In this document: in pieces, positions 53,656 to 64,000 of the stretch
Numbering within the stretch: position 1 is the first letter of the stretch
Layout: every line of letters begins with the position of its first letter
From: Corydoras sp. C115
Lineage: Eukaryota; Chordata; Actinopteri; Siluriformes; Callichthyidae
Length of the DNA: 64,000 nucleotides
Reading direction: 5' to 3'
Assembly (NCBI GenBank): GCA_019802505.1
Contig: JAFMOC010000025.1
Span: 1,297,001-1,361,000, forward strand
Notes under the pieces: model-generated
Database searches by the model: none
The model's input: only the letters and a program-made list of their open reading frames with translations
Told to the model about the DNA's origin: nothing
Position numbers and translations under genes: made by a program

Positions 53656-53915
53656 TGTACAATGTGTTAACATATCCGCCTCCTGGTGCTGGGGAATCAA
53701 AGTTTTTTTTAATGTTCTCCCTGTGTCCATGTGAGTTTTGAGTTCTTTGGTTTCCTCCCACAGTTCAAAAACATGTCTCAAGGTAAAAATTATAGTAAAT
53801 GAAATCTACATAGTCTGTACGTGTGTATGAGCCCAGCGATAGATTGGTGTACCATCCTGAATGGATCTGCCTAGTGCCCAAAATGTTCTCCTCTGGATGG
53901 GAATGGGGAACCTAT
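53656..53915 (+). mobile_element. SINE-1 copy 17, strongly degraded
   Basis: Recognisable pieces in order: ttaacatatccgcctcctggtgct (head), atgttctccctgtgtcc, tttcctcccacag, cccagcgatagattgg, gttctcctctggatggg. About 90 bp of the body and the tail are missing. Confidence 0.8.
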
Positions 53916-53986
53916 GTATTGGTATTTCAGGCAGCAAAATGCAAATCTAAATCAATTGTTATAAATAAATTGACTATCTTATTTGG

Positions 53987-54334
53987 AGGGCAGCATGGTG
54001 GCTTAGTGGTTAGCATGTTCGCCTCTCAGCACTAGGGATTCCCGGTTCGAATCCCAATCTGGGTGGAGTTTTCATGTTCTCCCCGTGTCCGCGTGGGTTT
54101 CCTCCGGGTTCTCCGGTTTCTTCCAACAGACCACAAACATGGATCAAGGACAATTGAATGCTCCAAATTACCCCATAGGGAGTGTGTTTGTGTGGTTTAG
54201 TGTGTGTGCCCAGCAATAGATTGGCGCTCTGTCCTTGGTGTATCTGCCCAGCGCCCGAAACGTTCTTCCGTGAATGGGCATGGGGAACCCCTCCCCCCGC
54301 AACCCTAGCATAGGATAAAGTGGAAGATGGATGG
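53987..54334 (+). mobile_element. SINE-1 copy 18, full length
   Basis: Head agggcagcatggtggcttagtgg, intact B box, body with gtgtatctg and gtggaagat markers, GGAT-type tail. The perfect 11-bp target duplication atcttatttgg is at 53976-53986 and 54335-54345. It forms an inverted pair with copy 19. Confidence 0.95.
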
Positions 54335-54391
54335 ATCTTATTTGGTGATTAATTGCCAATAAAATTACTAAATTATATCCATAGAAAATAT

Positions 54392-54734
54392 TCATTCATT
54401 CATTATCTTCCGCTTTATCTTATATTAGGGTCACAGTGGGGTTCCCCATGCCCATCCAGGAGAGAACGTTTCGGGCGCTGGGCAGAAACACCCAGGACAG
54501 GGCGCCAATCTATCGCTGGGCACACACTCACTCACAAACACACTCACTCTATATGGGGCAATTTGGAGAACTCAATTGACTTGATCCATGTTTTTGGACT
54601 GTGGGAGGAAACCGGAGAACACGGAGGAAACCCACGCAGACACGGGGAGAACATGGAAACTCCACCCAGATGGGGATTCGAACCGGGAATCCCTAGTGCT
54701 GACATGCTAACCACTAGCCACCGTGCCGCCCTAC
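54392..54734 (-). mobile_element. SINE-1 copy 19, full length
   Basis: Tail (attcattcattcatt) at left, head at right. The perfect 15-bp target duplication atccatagaaaatat is at 54377-54391 and 54735-54749, the equal-longest in the window. It is tail-to-tail with copy 18, 57 bp apart, giving a potential stem of more than 300 bp. Confidence 0.96.
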
Positions 54735-54749
54735 ATCCATAGAAAATAT

Positions 54750-56100
54750 GTACTATTTAATCATTATGAATAGTTTCAGAATAAAAGGAAGAAACTAAGA
54801 TATACCTATTGGAAATTTTAAAGCATATACATTTATTTTCATCTATTTCTTTAGATTTTCTAATGATGAGGTTTTTTTTAAGTTAAAAATGTTTTAATTT
54901 ATATAATGAGACAATGGAAACTTTTTTTTTCACATTTCCTTCTGAAAAAGATTTGAACAGTTTTGCAGTAGGGATACTAGCATACAGGACTATTACATTC
55001 AAATGTGACATTCAAAATCCTTACAAAAAAAAAAAAAAAAAAATTCAACTGCTAATTCTCATTACTCTTTCTTCTTTTTGTCATAACCTGCCCTGGAGAT
55101 CTATCTCTGGCCATAACACAAAGCAACACATCAGATGAAGAGCCTGGGACAGACAAGCCTGTCCCTAAAACCCCAGATGCCTTCCCTTGCAAATAAGATC
55201 ATTAAACCAGCGGTAATCCCATTAAACAGATCATTTTGCAAATATCTAAATCCAATTAATAATGTGATTTGAGAAGGGGGAGAGGAAAAACATTGCAGCA
55301 AGGAGCACTGACATGAGACTGACTCATAGGCCTTTTGTTGCCCTGTTTCAGCCTTGATACTGAATACAGAATTAAAAGTAGTAAGCAACATAAGCCGCGG
55401 GCATCATGTTGGGGAAAACAGGATGATGAGAGCTACTCATTATAGAAAAATAAGACTTTCCGCTAGATTTTTAATTAAAGCAAGCCATTTATTCACAACT
55501 GACTTTGAAAAGAAGCTTTTTAAGACTCCATGAACCTTCAAATTCTGCTAGAAGTGCTCTTTGTTAAGTGAATTTACTTGTAATTAAGTAAATGTTACTG
55601 GGAAATGTCACGCCACATGAAGTATATGCCTTGAAAATATTATCCTATTAAATAATTTGCATCCAAAGTGCAACCTAATGTTAAAACTGTACAGAGAAGT
55701 TAGGCATTGTCAGAAATGAAATCAGGTTGTTTCATCAAAAGCAGTTTACTGTTAACCCAAACCAATTGTACATTCCAAAAAAAATATGGTAGAAATTCAG
55801 AATAGCTTTGATGTGTATTTGGTAAACATAGATAGTTATAGGTGCAGAAAATCAATAATATTAACAAAGTAGCTCTGAGACTAGGATTTTTAAGTAAACC
55901 TACATGTGTTCAAACACAACTGTACTGTCATATCAGACAGAAAAGTCTTGGTATAGGCATGCATTTCCAAAAATATAGCAAATATTCTTCTCGTCAGTCT
56001 TAGTGGCCATGGCCGGAGATGTAATCACAAAATCTGGTAGAAATTGCTGTATATAATTTACTAGACTTTGGTACTGCTTTATGATTTACTAATACAATAA
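54750..56100. other. No gene recognised; complex island 55070-55540
   Basis: A19 run at 55025-55043. The island 55070-55540 is repeat-free with higher GC (ctgccctggagatctatctc, gatgccttcccttgc). No supported frame. Confidence 0.28.
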
Positions 56101-56256
56101 TACAAAGTTTGGCTTAGTTACTGAACTACTGATCAGAAGGTTGAGGTCTAACTCTAGTTAGGCCATTCAGCAATCCTTAAACTCTTAATTGTCTGGATTG
56201 TATGTAATGTTCAAGTTTCAAGTTCATAATTTAAGTTGTTCTGGATAAAAAACTAT
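56101..56256 (+). mobile_element. SINE-2 relic
   Basis: Decayed order of SINE-2 parts: ttggcttagttactgaactactgatcagaaggttgag (head), ggccattcagcaatccttaaactcttaattg (body), and a ttaagttgttctggataaa end. The B box is lost. Confidence 0.55.
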
Positions 56257-56349
56257 ACCAAACTACAACAATCATGTAATGAAAGCTAAATTTTACAATT
56301 TTTACAAAATTGTGAATGAATGTGTGCTTTTGTCATTATGTTGGGACAA

Positions 56350-56505
56350 GGGGATAAGTTTCCATGTTCTTTCTGTGCCTGCGTGGAAAGTGCAACAGTG
56401 CAAAAACAGGATAATTCAAGATGAATTGACCTATATATCTATTAACTGCCCCTATATACTGTGTGTTTGTGTGAGTGAGAGTGTGTGTGTGTGTGTGCCC
56501 AGTAA
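56350..56505 (+). mobile_element. SINE-1 copy 20, very degraded fragment
   Basis: Fragments in the correct order: gtttccatgttctttctgtg, tgcgtggaa, a gcaaaaacaggat-like piece, aactgcccctatatactgtgtgtttgtgtgagtg, and gtgtgcccag. Head and tail are absent. Confidence 0.5.
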
Positions 56506-56563
56506 TAATAAATTCAATAATAATTTAATAAACACTAAAATAACATTTTATGACCTCAATATA

Positions 56564-56916
56564 TTCATTCATTCATTCATTATCTCCTGCTTTATCCTCT
56601 ATTAGGGTCGCGGTGGGGATCCCCATGCCCATCCAGGGGAGAAAGTCTCGGGCGCTGGGCAGATAGACCCAGGACAGGGCGTCAATCCATCGCTGGGCAC
56701 ACACTCACTCACACAGACACACTCTATATATGGGGCAATTTTGAGAATTCAATTGACTTGATCCATGTTTTTGGACTGTGGGAGGAAACCGGAGAACCCA
56801 GAAGAAACCCACGCAGACACGGGGAGAACATGGAAACTCCACCCAGATGGGGATTCGAACCGGGAATCCCTAGCGCTGAGAGGCGAACGTGCTAACCACT
56901 AAGCCACCGTGCCGCC
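56564..56916 (-). mobile_element. SINE-1 copy 21, full length
   Basis: Near-consensus minus-strand copy with (GAAT)n tail, intact B box and A box, and gtctatctg marker. The perfect 12-bp target duplication gacctcaatata is at 56552-56563 and 56917-56928. Confidence 0.96.
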
Positions 56917-56928
56917 GACCTCAATATA

Positions 56929-57839
56929 GTTCATCTAAATTTTCTGCTTCTAAGAGATGTATATTTGATGTTAATGTTGATGTTAACAAAATACTGAGTA
57001 CTGAGCTTCAATTGGAAATAAAGGCAAAGAAAATAAACTGGACTAAATGGCAGACAATTGCAGAGCAGACACATCACATACACATTCGCATGTGGGACAC
57101 CATAAAGACAAAGGGAAAGCACAGATTTTGCATAGAATTGATGCATCGATGATGGGAAATTTAGACCACTGGGCAAATTCTTCTTCTGTCCATCCCAAAG
57201 ATTCACAATAAGGTTGATGTGAAACCTGTGAAAATTGTCTCTCATGCTTACTGAACCACACTCTCACAATTTGAATCTTGATGAATCCTGACATTGTCAC
57301 TATGGACCTGTATCCTGATCTGTCTCCTCTTTAAAAAAAATGGCACATCATTAAGAAGAGACTCAGAAAATGGTGATAATGGACTGTTGAGCAGCTCATA
57401 TTTTGTATACTACAAAAAAGGGGTGAAAATTATTAATAAACTATTAGTATATTTAATTTCTAAATTATTTTAAAAGTAATAAACATGCCTTTGTTCCAAC
57501 CTTTAAGTGTGTTCATGGGTTTAATCCCAAAGCTTATGTTTAAGAGACATCATTAAGTTTGCCATTAAAAATGTTTTTATTCCTGTCAATAAAGGTTCGC
57601 AATTATTTAAAAAAGTGTCGCATCTTTTCTGGAAATTAAGTTTGTACAAAAGTAAATAATAGTCAGAACTCATAAATAATAGTCAGAATTTTTCAAGCAC
57701 CTCAACCCAATTTTTACTGTGGATGTGCTTTAGTTAATACAGCAATGGAAATATTATGTTTTAGAAACTATAGTGTTATTATGGACAAGTCAAAGTGATT
57801 TTCAGTGTTAATATTAGATTGTGTATGTGTGTTTGAAGG
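56929..57839. other. No gene recognised
   Basis: AT-rich. The segment 56990-57310 is a little more complex; open stretches on both strands overlap there without any recognisable domain. Confidence 0.35.
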
Positions 57840-58260
57840 GATTTGGTCCTGCCATGCCTTCATTTGATTAATGAACAGAACAATAGCGCTCTTGTGGACG
57901 CTCGCACTCCGGTTCTGGTCTGTCGAGTCAGAGGGCGCTCCATGTTCCTGACTCACACTCATCCGAAACCCTCTATCTCTCTCTCCGTCTCATTATCCCG
58001 TCTCTGCCTCCATCCCTTCCTTTCCGTTCCCTATCTGCTCTCCTCCGTGACTCTGTGCCTTTTTCCTTTCACTTAGGGCCCCTTCCTCCCTGCTATCCAT
58101 GCTCGTGTGTCCTGATAAGCACAGGGAACTTTCCTTACCTAATGGAGAGTCCTTTAATCACCACATAGTGCCACTAAGAGTATCCTTTTCTTGGGTAAAA
58201 AATTCCATGCATTATGCATTATCAGCATCTCGTCTACTGAAAATATATACAGTACGATGT
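57840..58260. other. Complex, pyrimidine-rich island
   Basis: GC-richer than its flanks, with CpG-containing words (cttgtggacgctcgcactccgg, gtcgagtcagagggcgctcc) and a CT-rich stretch 57970-58080. A candidate regulatory element or untranslated exon. No coding evidence. Confidence 0.27.
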
Positions 58261-60159
58261 GAAAGTCCAACTGCACTAGTGAAAATGTTAATTATTTGAA
58301 CAGCCAACAATGATCTGTACACTACACCCAGCTGAAACTAGGCCTGCAGTATCTTAAAAAGCATAGAAGTCAAAAATGTGTTTCAACATCTAAATCCATT
58401 AAACTATTTTTTCCGTTTTATACATTTAGAACACTCAAAGCTTCAGTAAAGTAATAAAGTTAAAAAACTAAAATTGCACCACTGAAAAATTTGCTTTTCA
58501 CTTTTTTCTTTTTCTGAATACTGATTCTTTAAATAAAAAGTTGCATTAAGCTTTAAGCTTTTTCCTTGTGATTTTAACATAAAAGGTGTATATTCTACTT
58601 CATATTAAACTTTAATTAATTACATACAATGATAAAGGTTTTCCTGAACTACATTAGAGTTAAGTATCATTAATAAAAGCTAGGCTCATACTTGTATGTT
58701 AAAAGTAAAATTTATGCAGTTGGGTCACATTAGGACAATGGAAAAGATGGGTAGCTGATCACATAACCTTATAATCTCATATTTCTGGAGGGAACTAATG
58801 ACATATTTATTGGTGCTGGTCTCTCATTCTTACATTTCCATCCAGGTGTGTTGCTCTGTTCCTCTTGTGAATGACAGGCACCAATTACCTTCCTGAGACG
58901 AAGACATCAGTGTCTCCAAAGCCTCGAGTTCTGACAACATAATTCTAGACATGTCAAAACTGATGCCTCGTAATTAATTACTCAAATTTTCCCAATGTGT
59001 ACAGAGTGACTCCCTGAATTTATACACTGTTTTAACAACATAATTTTGTGTTAAATAAAAATAATAAAGAAAGTAGCCAGTTTAAATTGAACCACCTGTG
59101 CACAACTGCCATTAACCCAAACCTCATTTGAATTGCAAATTAAGATTTAAAAGACTTGGAAAATTTCTTGAAATAGGAAAAAAAATTCAGTCACACCAGG
59201 GTTCAGTGGCACATCGTAAGGTCGAATAATCCTTGAAAAAACATTTTTCCAAAGGCTTTGCTTTCTAATGTTCACATATGAGCATATGGAGGACCTGGAG
59301 ATCACGGTTTCAGTTCTGTTTTGAAAACATTTGAGCTATTATGTAGCATTCTGCACATGCTTTTAAAACGTACCTAAATCTTTTTTAAAACCACAGAGAG
59401 ATAATACCATGAATGCTTATGAGTTCATTAGAAACTGCACATTGTTTATGTGGAAGCTTGAATCATTTGCAGAGACATGCAGGCACAAATTGAGAAAAAT
59501 GATCTCACTGAAGTTGTTTAATTACAATACACAACTGCCTAACCATTAAAAGCCTATAGGAGCTTATTTATTGAACATAAACTAAACAGTCTGGTTTAAC
59601 TTGCAGTAAATTTATTTGTGAATACACCTCGTGTGCTCGGATTTAAAGCTAGGCAGTCCATTTGAATATTCGTTTATTAAGAAGACAAACAATAATTAAT
59701 ATAGTTGTCAATAGTCTAGTAACATTTTATGAAGGGGCAGTACCTGTTTTAGGATGACAAAACCATCAAAACAAAACCCAAAAAGGCCTGTATCAAAGCA
59801 TTTGCTTTAAAGGATGTATTGTATCTTGTCTACTAGCAACACTTTGGACAGTTCTTCAGGCATCACAGTTATGCATGAAATACACAGACACACCTTTAGA
59901 AATTTAATATCACCAGTTAACCAACTTGCAAGTTATTGGACTTTTAAAAGGAAAACAATTTATAAAAGAGATGAACATGCAAACTTAACAGCTATCTGGT
60001 ACCTGGTAATCAAAATAAAGATCACAATGCGACCTTTTTGCCACAATGCGAGCTTGCTACTTCGTCAGCAGGGAAGGAAATGCTCTTGGGTCATAATTCA
60101 TTAATTAAATAATTCTCTTTCAATAATCCTCAACTAAGGTGTGTGTTTGTGTGTGTGAG
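58261..60159. other. No gene recognised; small complex island 58780-58970
   Basis: The island contains aatgacaggcaccaattacc and cttcctgagacgaagacatc, a texture typical of conserved non-coding DNA. The rest is AT-rich. Confidence 0.3.
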
Positions 60160-60440
60160 AGGGTGTTCCCCATTCCCATCCATGGAAGAACGTTTCAAGC
60201 GCTGGGCAGATACACCCAGGACAGGGTGCCAGCTGGGAAAACTCACTCACACAGACACATACTATGATGCAATTTGGATTATTCGATGACGAATCGTTGG
60301 AAACTGTGGAACCCGGCGAAAACCTGGAGGAAACCAAGGTGGATGGGGAGAACATGGAAACTCCTCCCTGATTGGGATTTGAACCTGGATTTCCAGCGCT
60401 GAGAAGCAAATGTGCTAACCACTAAGCCACTGCACCACCT
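60160..60440 (-). mobile_element. SINE-1 copy 22, old
   Basis: Minus-strand copy with many changes: the tail and last 40 bp are replaced by a gtgtgtg run, the body is shortened around the gattattcgatgacg stretch, and the head is partly preserved (gctaaccactaagccactgcaccacc). Confidence 0.83.
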
Positions 60441-61753
60441 AGTCGTAGTTTAAAAAAAAAACTTGTATTTTAAAAATAATTATTATACACAACAAATCCA
60501 TCTAAAAGAATTTGAGAATGTTTTCACTTAAGTATTACAATATAATTTATTCTCTTTTAATTAACATATCGGACAGGTAATATACAGTCACAAGAAAAAG
60601 TCAAATCCAACTTAAAAACAAGGACACCCAGGAAGTTTTGGATGACATGAGTGCTAGTGCATAAAAATTCTCTGAACATATATTTATTAATATCGACATT
60701 CCAACTATTAGTATACTTTGATTATTGATCTTTTTTTTTTTTTTTTTTAAGTAATATTTAATCAATGAATAGTATCAGCACTTTCACAGCTCTTGCATGC
60801 AGGGGAATTAAAATCTTTGCAATAGAATAAATCTTAAAATTATTCAAGATACATTAGCATCCAGACCAAGTAATGTAGTTGATGCAAGACTGAAATGGCA
60901 TCACATAACAAAAGCAATAAAAGCAATCAAGCTATAATGAGCATGCTATCAAATTATAAACACAAAAATGCATCAATAATATTTTGTATATCACAGATAT
61001 ATGGCACAAGACCTGATGTAAATTGTTTTTTTTTTATTCATTTATTTATATTTTTAAAAAGGTCTTATTTTAGGTTTTCCTGTTTAGGTTGCAAAGTTGT
61101 AGAATGATGGTCTTTGAATTTATTAGTTTATCCCTAATAACTGAAAAAACAGTCAAATATAAATTGTAAAGAAATACATATGTGTGTTCACTGAAATTAA
61201 TGCTAATTTATTTATTTATACATTGGAAACCAATTTCTTTTAAACGAACATTGAAATTAAAATTAAATTAAATAAATATGGCATTAAAAATAACAAAGAA
61301 CTAAAATTAAAATGTATACTGAATATTGATCACTAAGAATGTATACCTTTGGTATAAAGCACAGATAACATTTATTACATTTTCTTTCCTGAAAGTTTGC
61401 TCTGTCTGATCTAAGCTTTTATTGTGTTTGCTACATGCATGCAACATCATTAGAGGTGGATGCCTGAAACACACTGGAAAGGCAGCAAAGCAATAGAAGT
61501 AAGGACACATCTCCCTCACGCTCTCCTTCACATGCAAACATCACACACCTAGACACACAATACACATCAAGAAAAAGAAAAGATGCACAAAGACACACTT
61601 GAAACCTAAGGCTTGTTTAACTGCTGCCAAGTCCTCCTTGCCAGTCATTTGGCAGTGCAGATGCAACTGTGCATTCATTCATTTCATGAAGACTTAGTCA
61701 AACTCTAGCGACACTACTAGCCTAAACTGTTTTTTTTTTTGAGAATGAAATGA
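60441..61753. other. No gene recognised
   Basis: AT-rich with a T20 run near 60731. Segment 61480-61690 is slightly more complex. Nothing recognised. Confidence 0.4.

Positions 61754-61821
<68 letters not shown>
61754..61821. repeat. Self-complementary (TG)8(TA)17(CA)9 microsatellite
   Basis: The three blocks in this order are their own reverse complement, forming an almost perfect 66-68 bp palindrome. Confidence 0.95.
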
Positions 61822-63027
61822 AATAAAGCAAATAAGTTGATAGCAATGTTAGCTGGTCATTTGCCAAATGAGTCTTTTTACAACACCTCGCACAACTGGA
61901 ATTTTCTCCCTAAGGAATAAGTTCAATTACTAAACAGTGAGAAATAGCTGGTGTCAGAAAACTGGATCATGTTTCATTGCTTTAGGTGATCTGATGAACT
62001 ATTAATACTTGGATGAGCTGCAAAAAGAGAACGAAAGAAGCGAGACGCGTCTGCTGCCGGGACAAGGCAAGTCAGCTGGTAATCACCATCATGACTAAGA
62101 AAAACTAAACATGTTTTTACTACAGCACAAATGCCACTTTTGTTAATACATCATTGGTAGATTTTGAGAAATACATATTATCCTGTTTCTATTATTTGGT
62201 CAAAGATTTACAACTCAACCCATAAGACTCCTGGGATTCCATTTTAAGAACTTTGAAATAACTATTTTTGGTATAATGATTGGTCTTACACTTTTTTTAA
62301 AAGCACTTTATTCATTGGTGTCACCTCCAAACAGTATTGCTTGCTGTATCTTTGTCTCTCTGGTTACAGGAGATAGATGCGTCATCTGGCCCATTTTCAC
62401 CCGATACAGAACGCGTGGCAGCAATGAAGCCTATAATATCATACACAATAATAGTCACAATAGAGGCTCTTCCTCTCCTGAGAGACTCGTTTTACACCTT
62501 GCTGAACACAATGCCTTCTTGTGCTTTCTTATATTACCTTACTGTTCACCTTAAGGCCTAAACTTTGACATCTGGTGTGTGCAATGTTATGTTTATTACA
62601 GTGTGGGGACGCACTTGCATTTGTGCTCCAAAGTGGATCATGTGTTTTCTAAATTTCACTTTATGCGTCACTTCCACGACGCGTGCTGGATGTTATCAAT
62701 GCCATGATGCCCATCTATATTTAAATGGCGGACATATTCAAAAAGGACTCGGCTGCTCAATGTGCAAATAAAGCAGCACTCTAGTATCAGATGTCACAAC
62801 ATATCACACAGCCTGGCATATTCTGGCCATATGTTTTACTGACAAATGTTATTGTAAGTATCCTAATTAGAACATGTGACAGATAAAACACAAGCATCCA
62901 GTAGCTGCATTATGATGTTACCTGATATTTTGCTAGCTGGTACAATAAATTCTTCCCAATTACTGTCGACATTTTGCACTAAAACAATTTTGGGAACATT
63001 GGAATTAAATCTAAAATAAATAAATAA
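61822..63027. other. No gene recognised; complex island 62000-62850
   Basis: Between 62000 and 62850 the sequence is GC-richer and holds three ACGCGT sites (62045, 62411, 62679), rare words in this AT-rich window. Plus frames 62276-62554 and 62565-62771 lack recognisable domains. Confidence 0.28.
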
Positions 63028-63049
63028 GGAGAGAGAGAGGGGGGGGGGG
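63028..63049. repeat. (GA)n(G)n simple repeat
   Basis: Short GA repeat running into eleven or so G. Confidence 0.9.
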
Positions 63050-63452
63050 TGCAGAAAATGTTACAGTAGTGATGGTTACTTAATTAAGTTTCAGTTATTA
63101 AATGTAATTCAAGAAATGTATTCTAATCTCGAAAATCATTTCTGCAGGCTACATGTATTCTTTCCAATATGCTGGCCTTATTAAATAAAATATAACTGCT
63201 CAAACATGGGTTTGATGACTAAACAGGATGTGGCCGATTATTTTCTCTTAGACAATTAAACATTCTCATTACATTAATTAGAAATAAATGTCTTAGGATT
63301 TTTTTTCAGGAAAATTAGGTGTGGATAAGCAACCTGTATTGTTTTAAAAACATATATAGAGGATCCAGGTCAGGTCTAAATAAAACATGCTTGTGAAATA
63401 GTATTTGTCATGATACAACCCTAATCGCCCTTACCTGGAATCCGTTTTCCCT

Positions 63453-63525
<73 letters not shown>
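63453..63525. repeat. (AC)n(AT)n microsatellite, insertion site of a Tc1 element
   Basis: About 15 bp of AC then 58 bp of AT. The Tc1 element begins directly after a TA dinucleotide of this tract, as expected of Tc1 integration at TA. Confidence 0.93.
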
Positions 63526-63528
<3 letters not shown>

Positions 63529-64000
63529 TGAGTCCAAGAAGTATTTGATCCCTTGCTGATTTTCTTTGTTTGCCCACTAATAAAGACACTATCCTTCTGC
63601 ACTTTTAATGGTAGATATATTCTAACATGGAGAGACAGAATATCAAGACAAAAATTCAGAATATAATTTTAAAGAATATATTTTAATTAATTTGTATTTC
63701 AATGAGGAAAATAAGTATTTGATCCCTCTTGCCAAACACACTCAATACTTAGTGGCAAAGCCTTTGTTAGCAAGCACAGCGGTGAGACGTTTGTTGTAGT
63801 TAACCACAAGTTTAGCACACACACCAGGGGGAATTTTGGCCCACTCTTCTTTGCAGATCCTCTCTAAATCATGAAGGTTGGTGGGCTGTCGCTTGGCAAC
63901 TCTACCCCTTAGCTCCCTCCATAGATTTTCGATCGGATTGAGGTCTGGCGACTGGCTGGGCCACTCCATGACCTTAATGTGTTTTTTCTTGAGCCAATCC
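63526..64000 (-). mobile_element. Tc1-like transposon C (3' end; continues past the window)
   Basis: The end begins CAGTGAGTCCAAGAAGTATTTG, a Tc1-type terminal sequence, and contains a second related stretch at 63705-63730 (aataagtatttgatccct), the internal repeat typical of long terminal inverted repeats. Transposase coding sequence follows on the minus strand. The other end lies outside the window. Confidence 0.9.
63742..64000 (-). CDS. Tc1/mariner transposase, C-terminal part (partial)
   Basis: Open from the window edge to a stop at 63744-63742, giving 85 codons of the C-terminus. It shows the Tc1 signature WPSQSPDLNPIENLW, which carries the last acidic residue (Glu) of the DD34E catalytic triad, then LRGRV...LHDLERICKEEWAKIPP and ends ANKGFATKY. 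No stop or shift interrupts this part, unlike the three other Tc1 relics in the window. Tc1 transposases cut and paste the element by binding its terminal repeats in the nucleus. Whether this copy is intact depends on sequence outside the window. Confidence 0.85.
   Translation of the reverse strand, partial: DWLKKKHIKVMEWPSQSPDLNPIENLWRELRGRVAKRQPTNLHDLERICKEEWAKIPPGVCAKLVVNYNKRLTAVLANKGFATKY

Overview
The window looks like non-coding DNA from a teleost (ray-finned fish). It is AT-rich with long AT-only stretches, has many (CA)n/(TA)n compound microsatellites, and is full of repeat types common in teleosts: tRNA-derived SINEs, Tc1-like transposons and short LTR elements. I found no convincing host protein-coding gene, rRNA, functional tRNA or CRISPR array. 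The species cannot be fixed from the sequence alone. The window could be intergenic or lie inside a very long intron.

The dominant repeat is one tRNA-derived SINE family (called SINE-1 here) of about 340-355 bp. It has an A-box/B-box tRNA-like head, a conserved central body and a (GAAT)n or (GGAT)n tail. I place 22 full, truncated or degraded copies, roughly one per 3 kb, on both strands. Many are flanked by target-site duplications (TSDs) of 9-15 bp that can be read directly. Two pairs lie as close inverted repeats (20.5-21.3 kb head-to-head, 54.0-54.7 kb tail-to-tail). A second SINE family (SINE-2) with a different head and an ATGTAA-type tail appears at 5.55 kb and as relics at 14.2 and 56.1 kb.

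Two LTR insertions are resolved to the base. At 4412-4752 there is a solo LTR with TSD gggac. At 6599-7809 there is a compact two-LTR element with TSD catgg, an internal region of about 405 bp and no retroviral genes, so it looks non-autonomous. Both LTRs share architecture and termini, which suggests related families.

Tc1/mariner material occurs at 33.6 kb (5' relic), 39.1-41.0 kb (two different Tc1 elements joined in the same orientation), 52.2-53.0 kb (degraded element) and 63.5-64.0 kb (3' end of an element that runs off the window, with an open reading frame). A 366-bp tandem duplication at 27.4-28.2 kb shows no difference between copies. LINE 3'-end remnants are possible at 30.5 and 33.4 kb.

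Between the repeats are 200-1000 bp islands of more complex, more GC-rich sequence (about 9.8, 12.7, 17.9, 22.8, 24.6, 29.5, 31.6, 35.2, 42.3, 47.1, 55.3, 58.0, 58.9 and 62.5 kb). These are the best places to look for conserved enhancers or unrecognised exons. Two of them contain exon-like structures with plausible splice sites (35029-35116 +, 13827-13950 -), offered only as weak candidates. Nothing here is a clear undescribed biological system; the main interest is in transposon structure and history.
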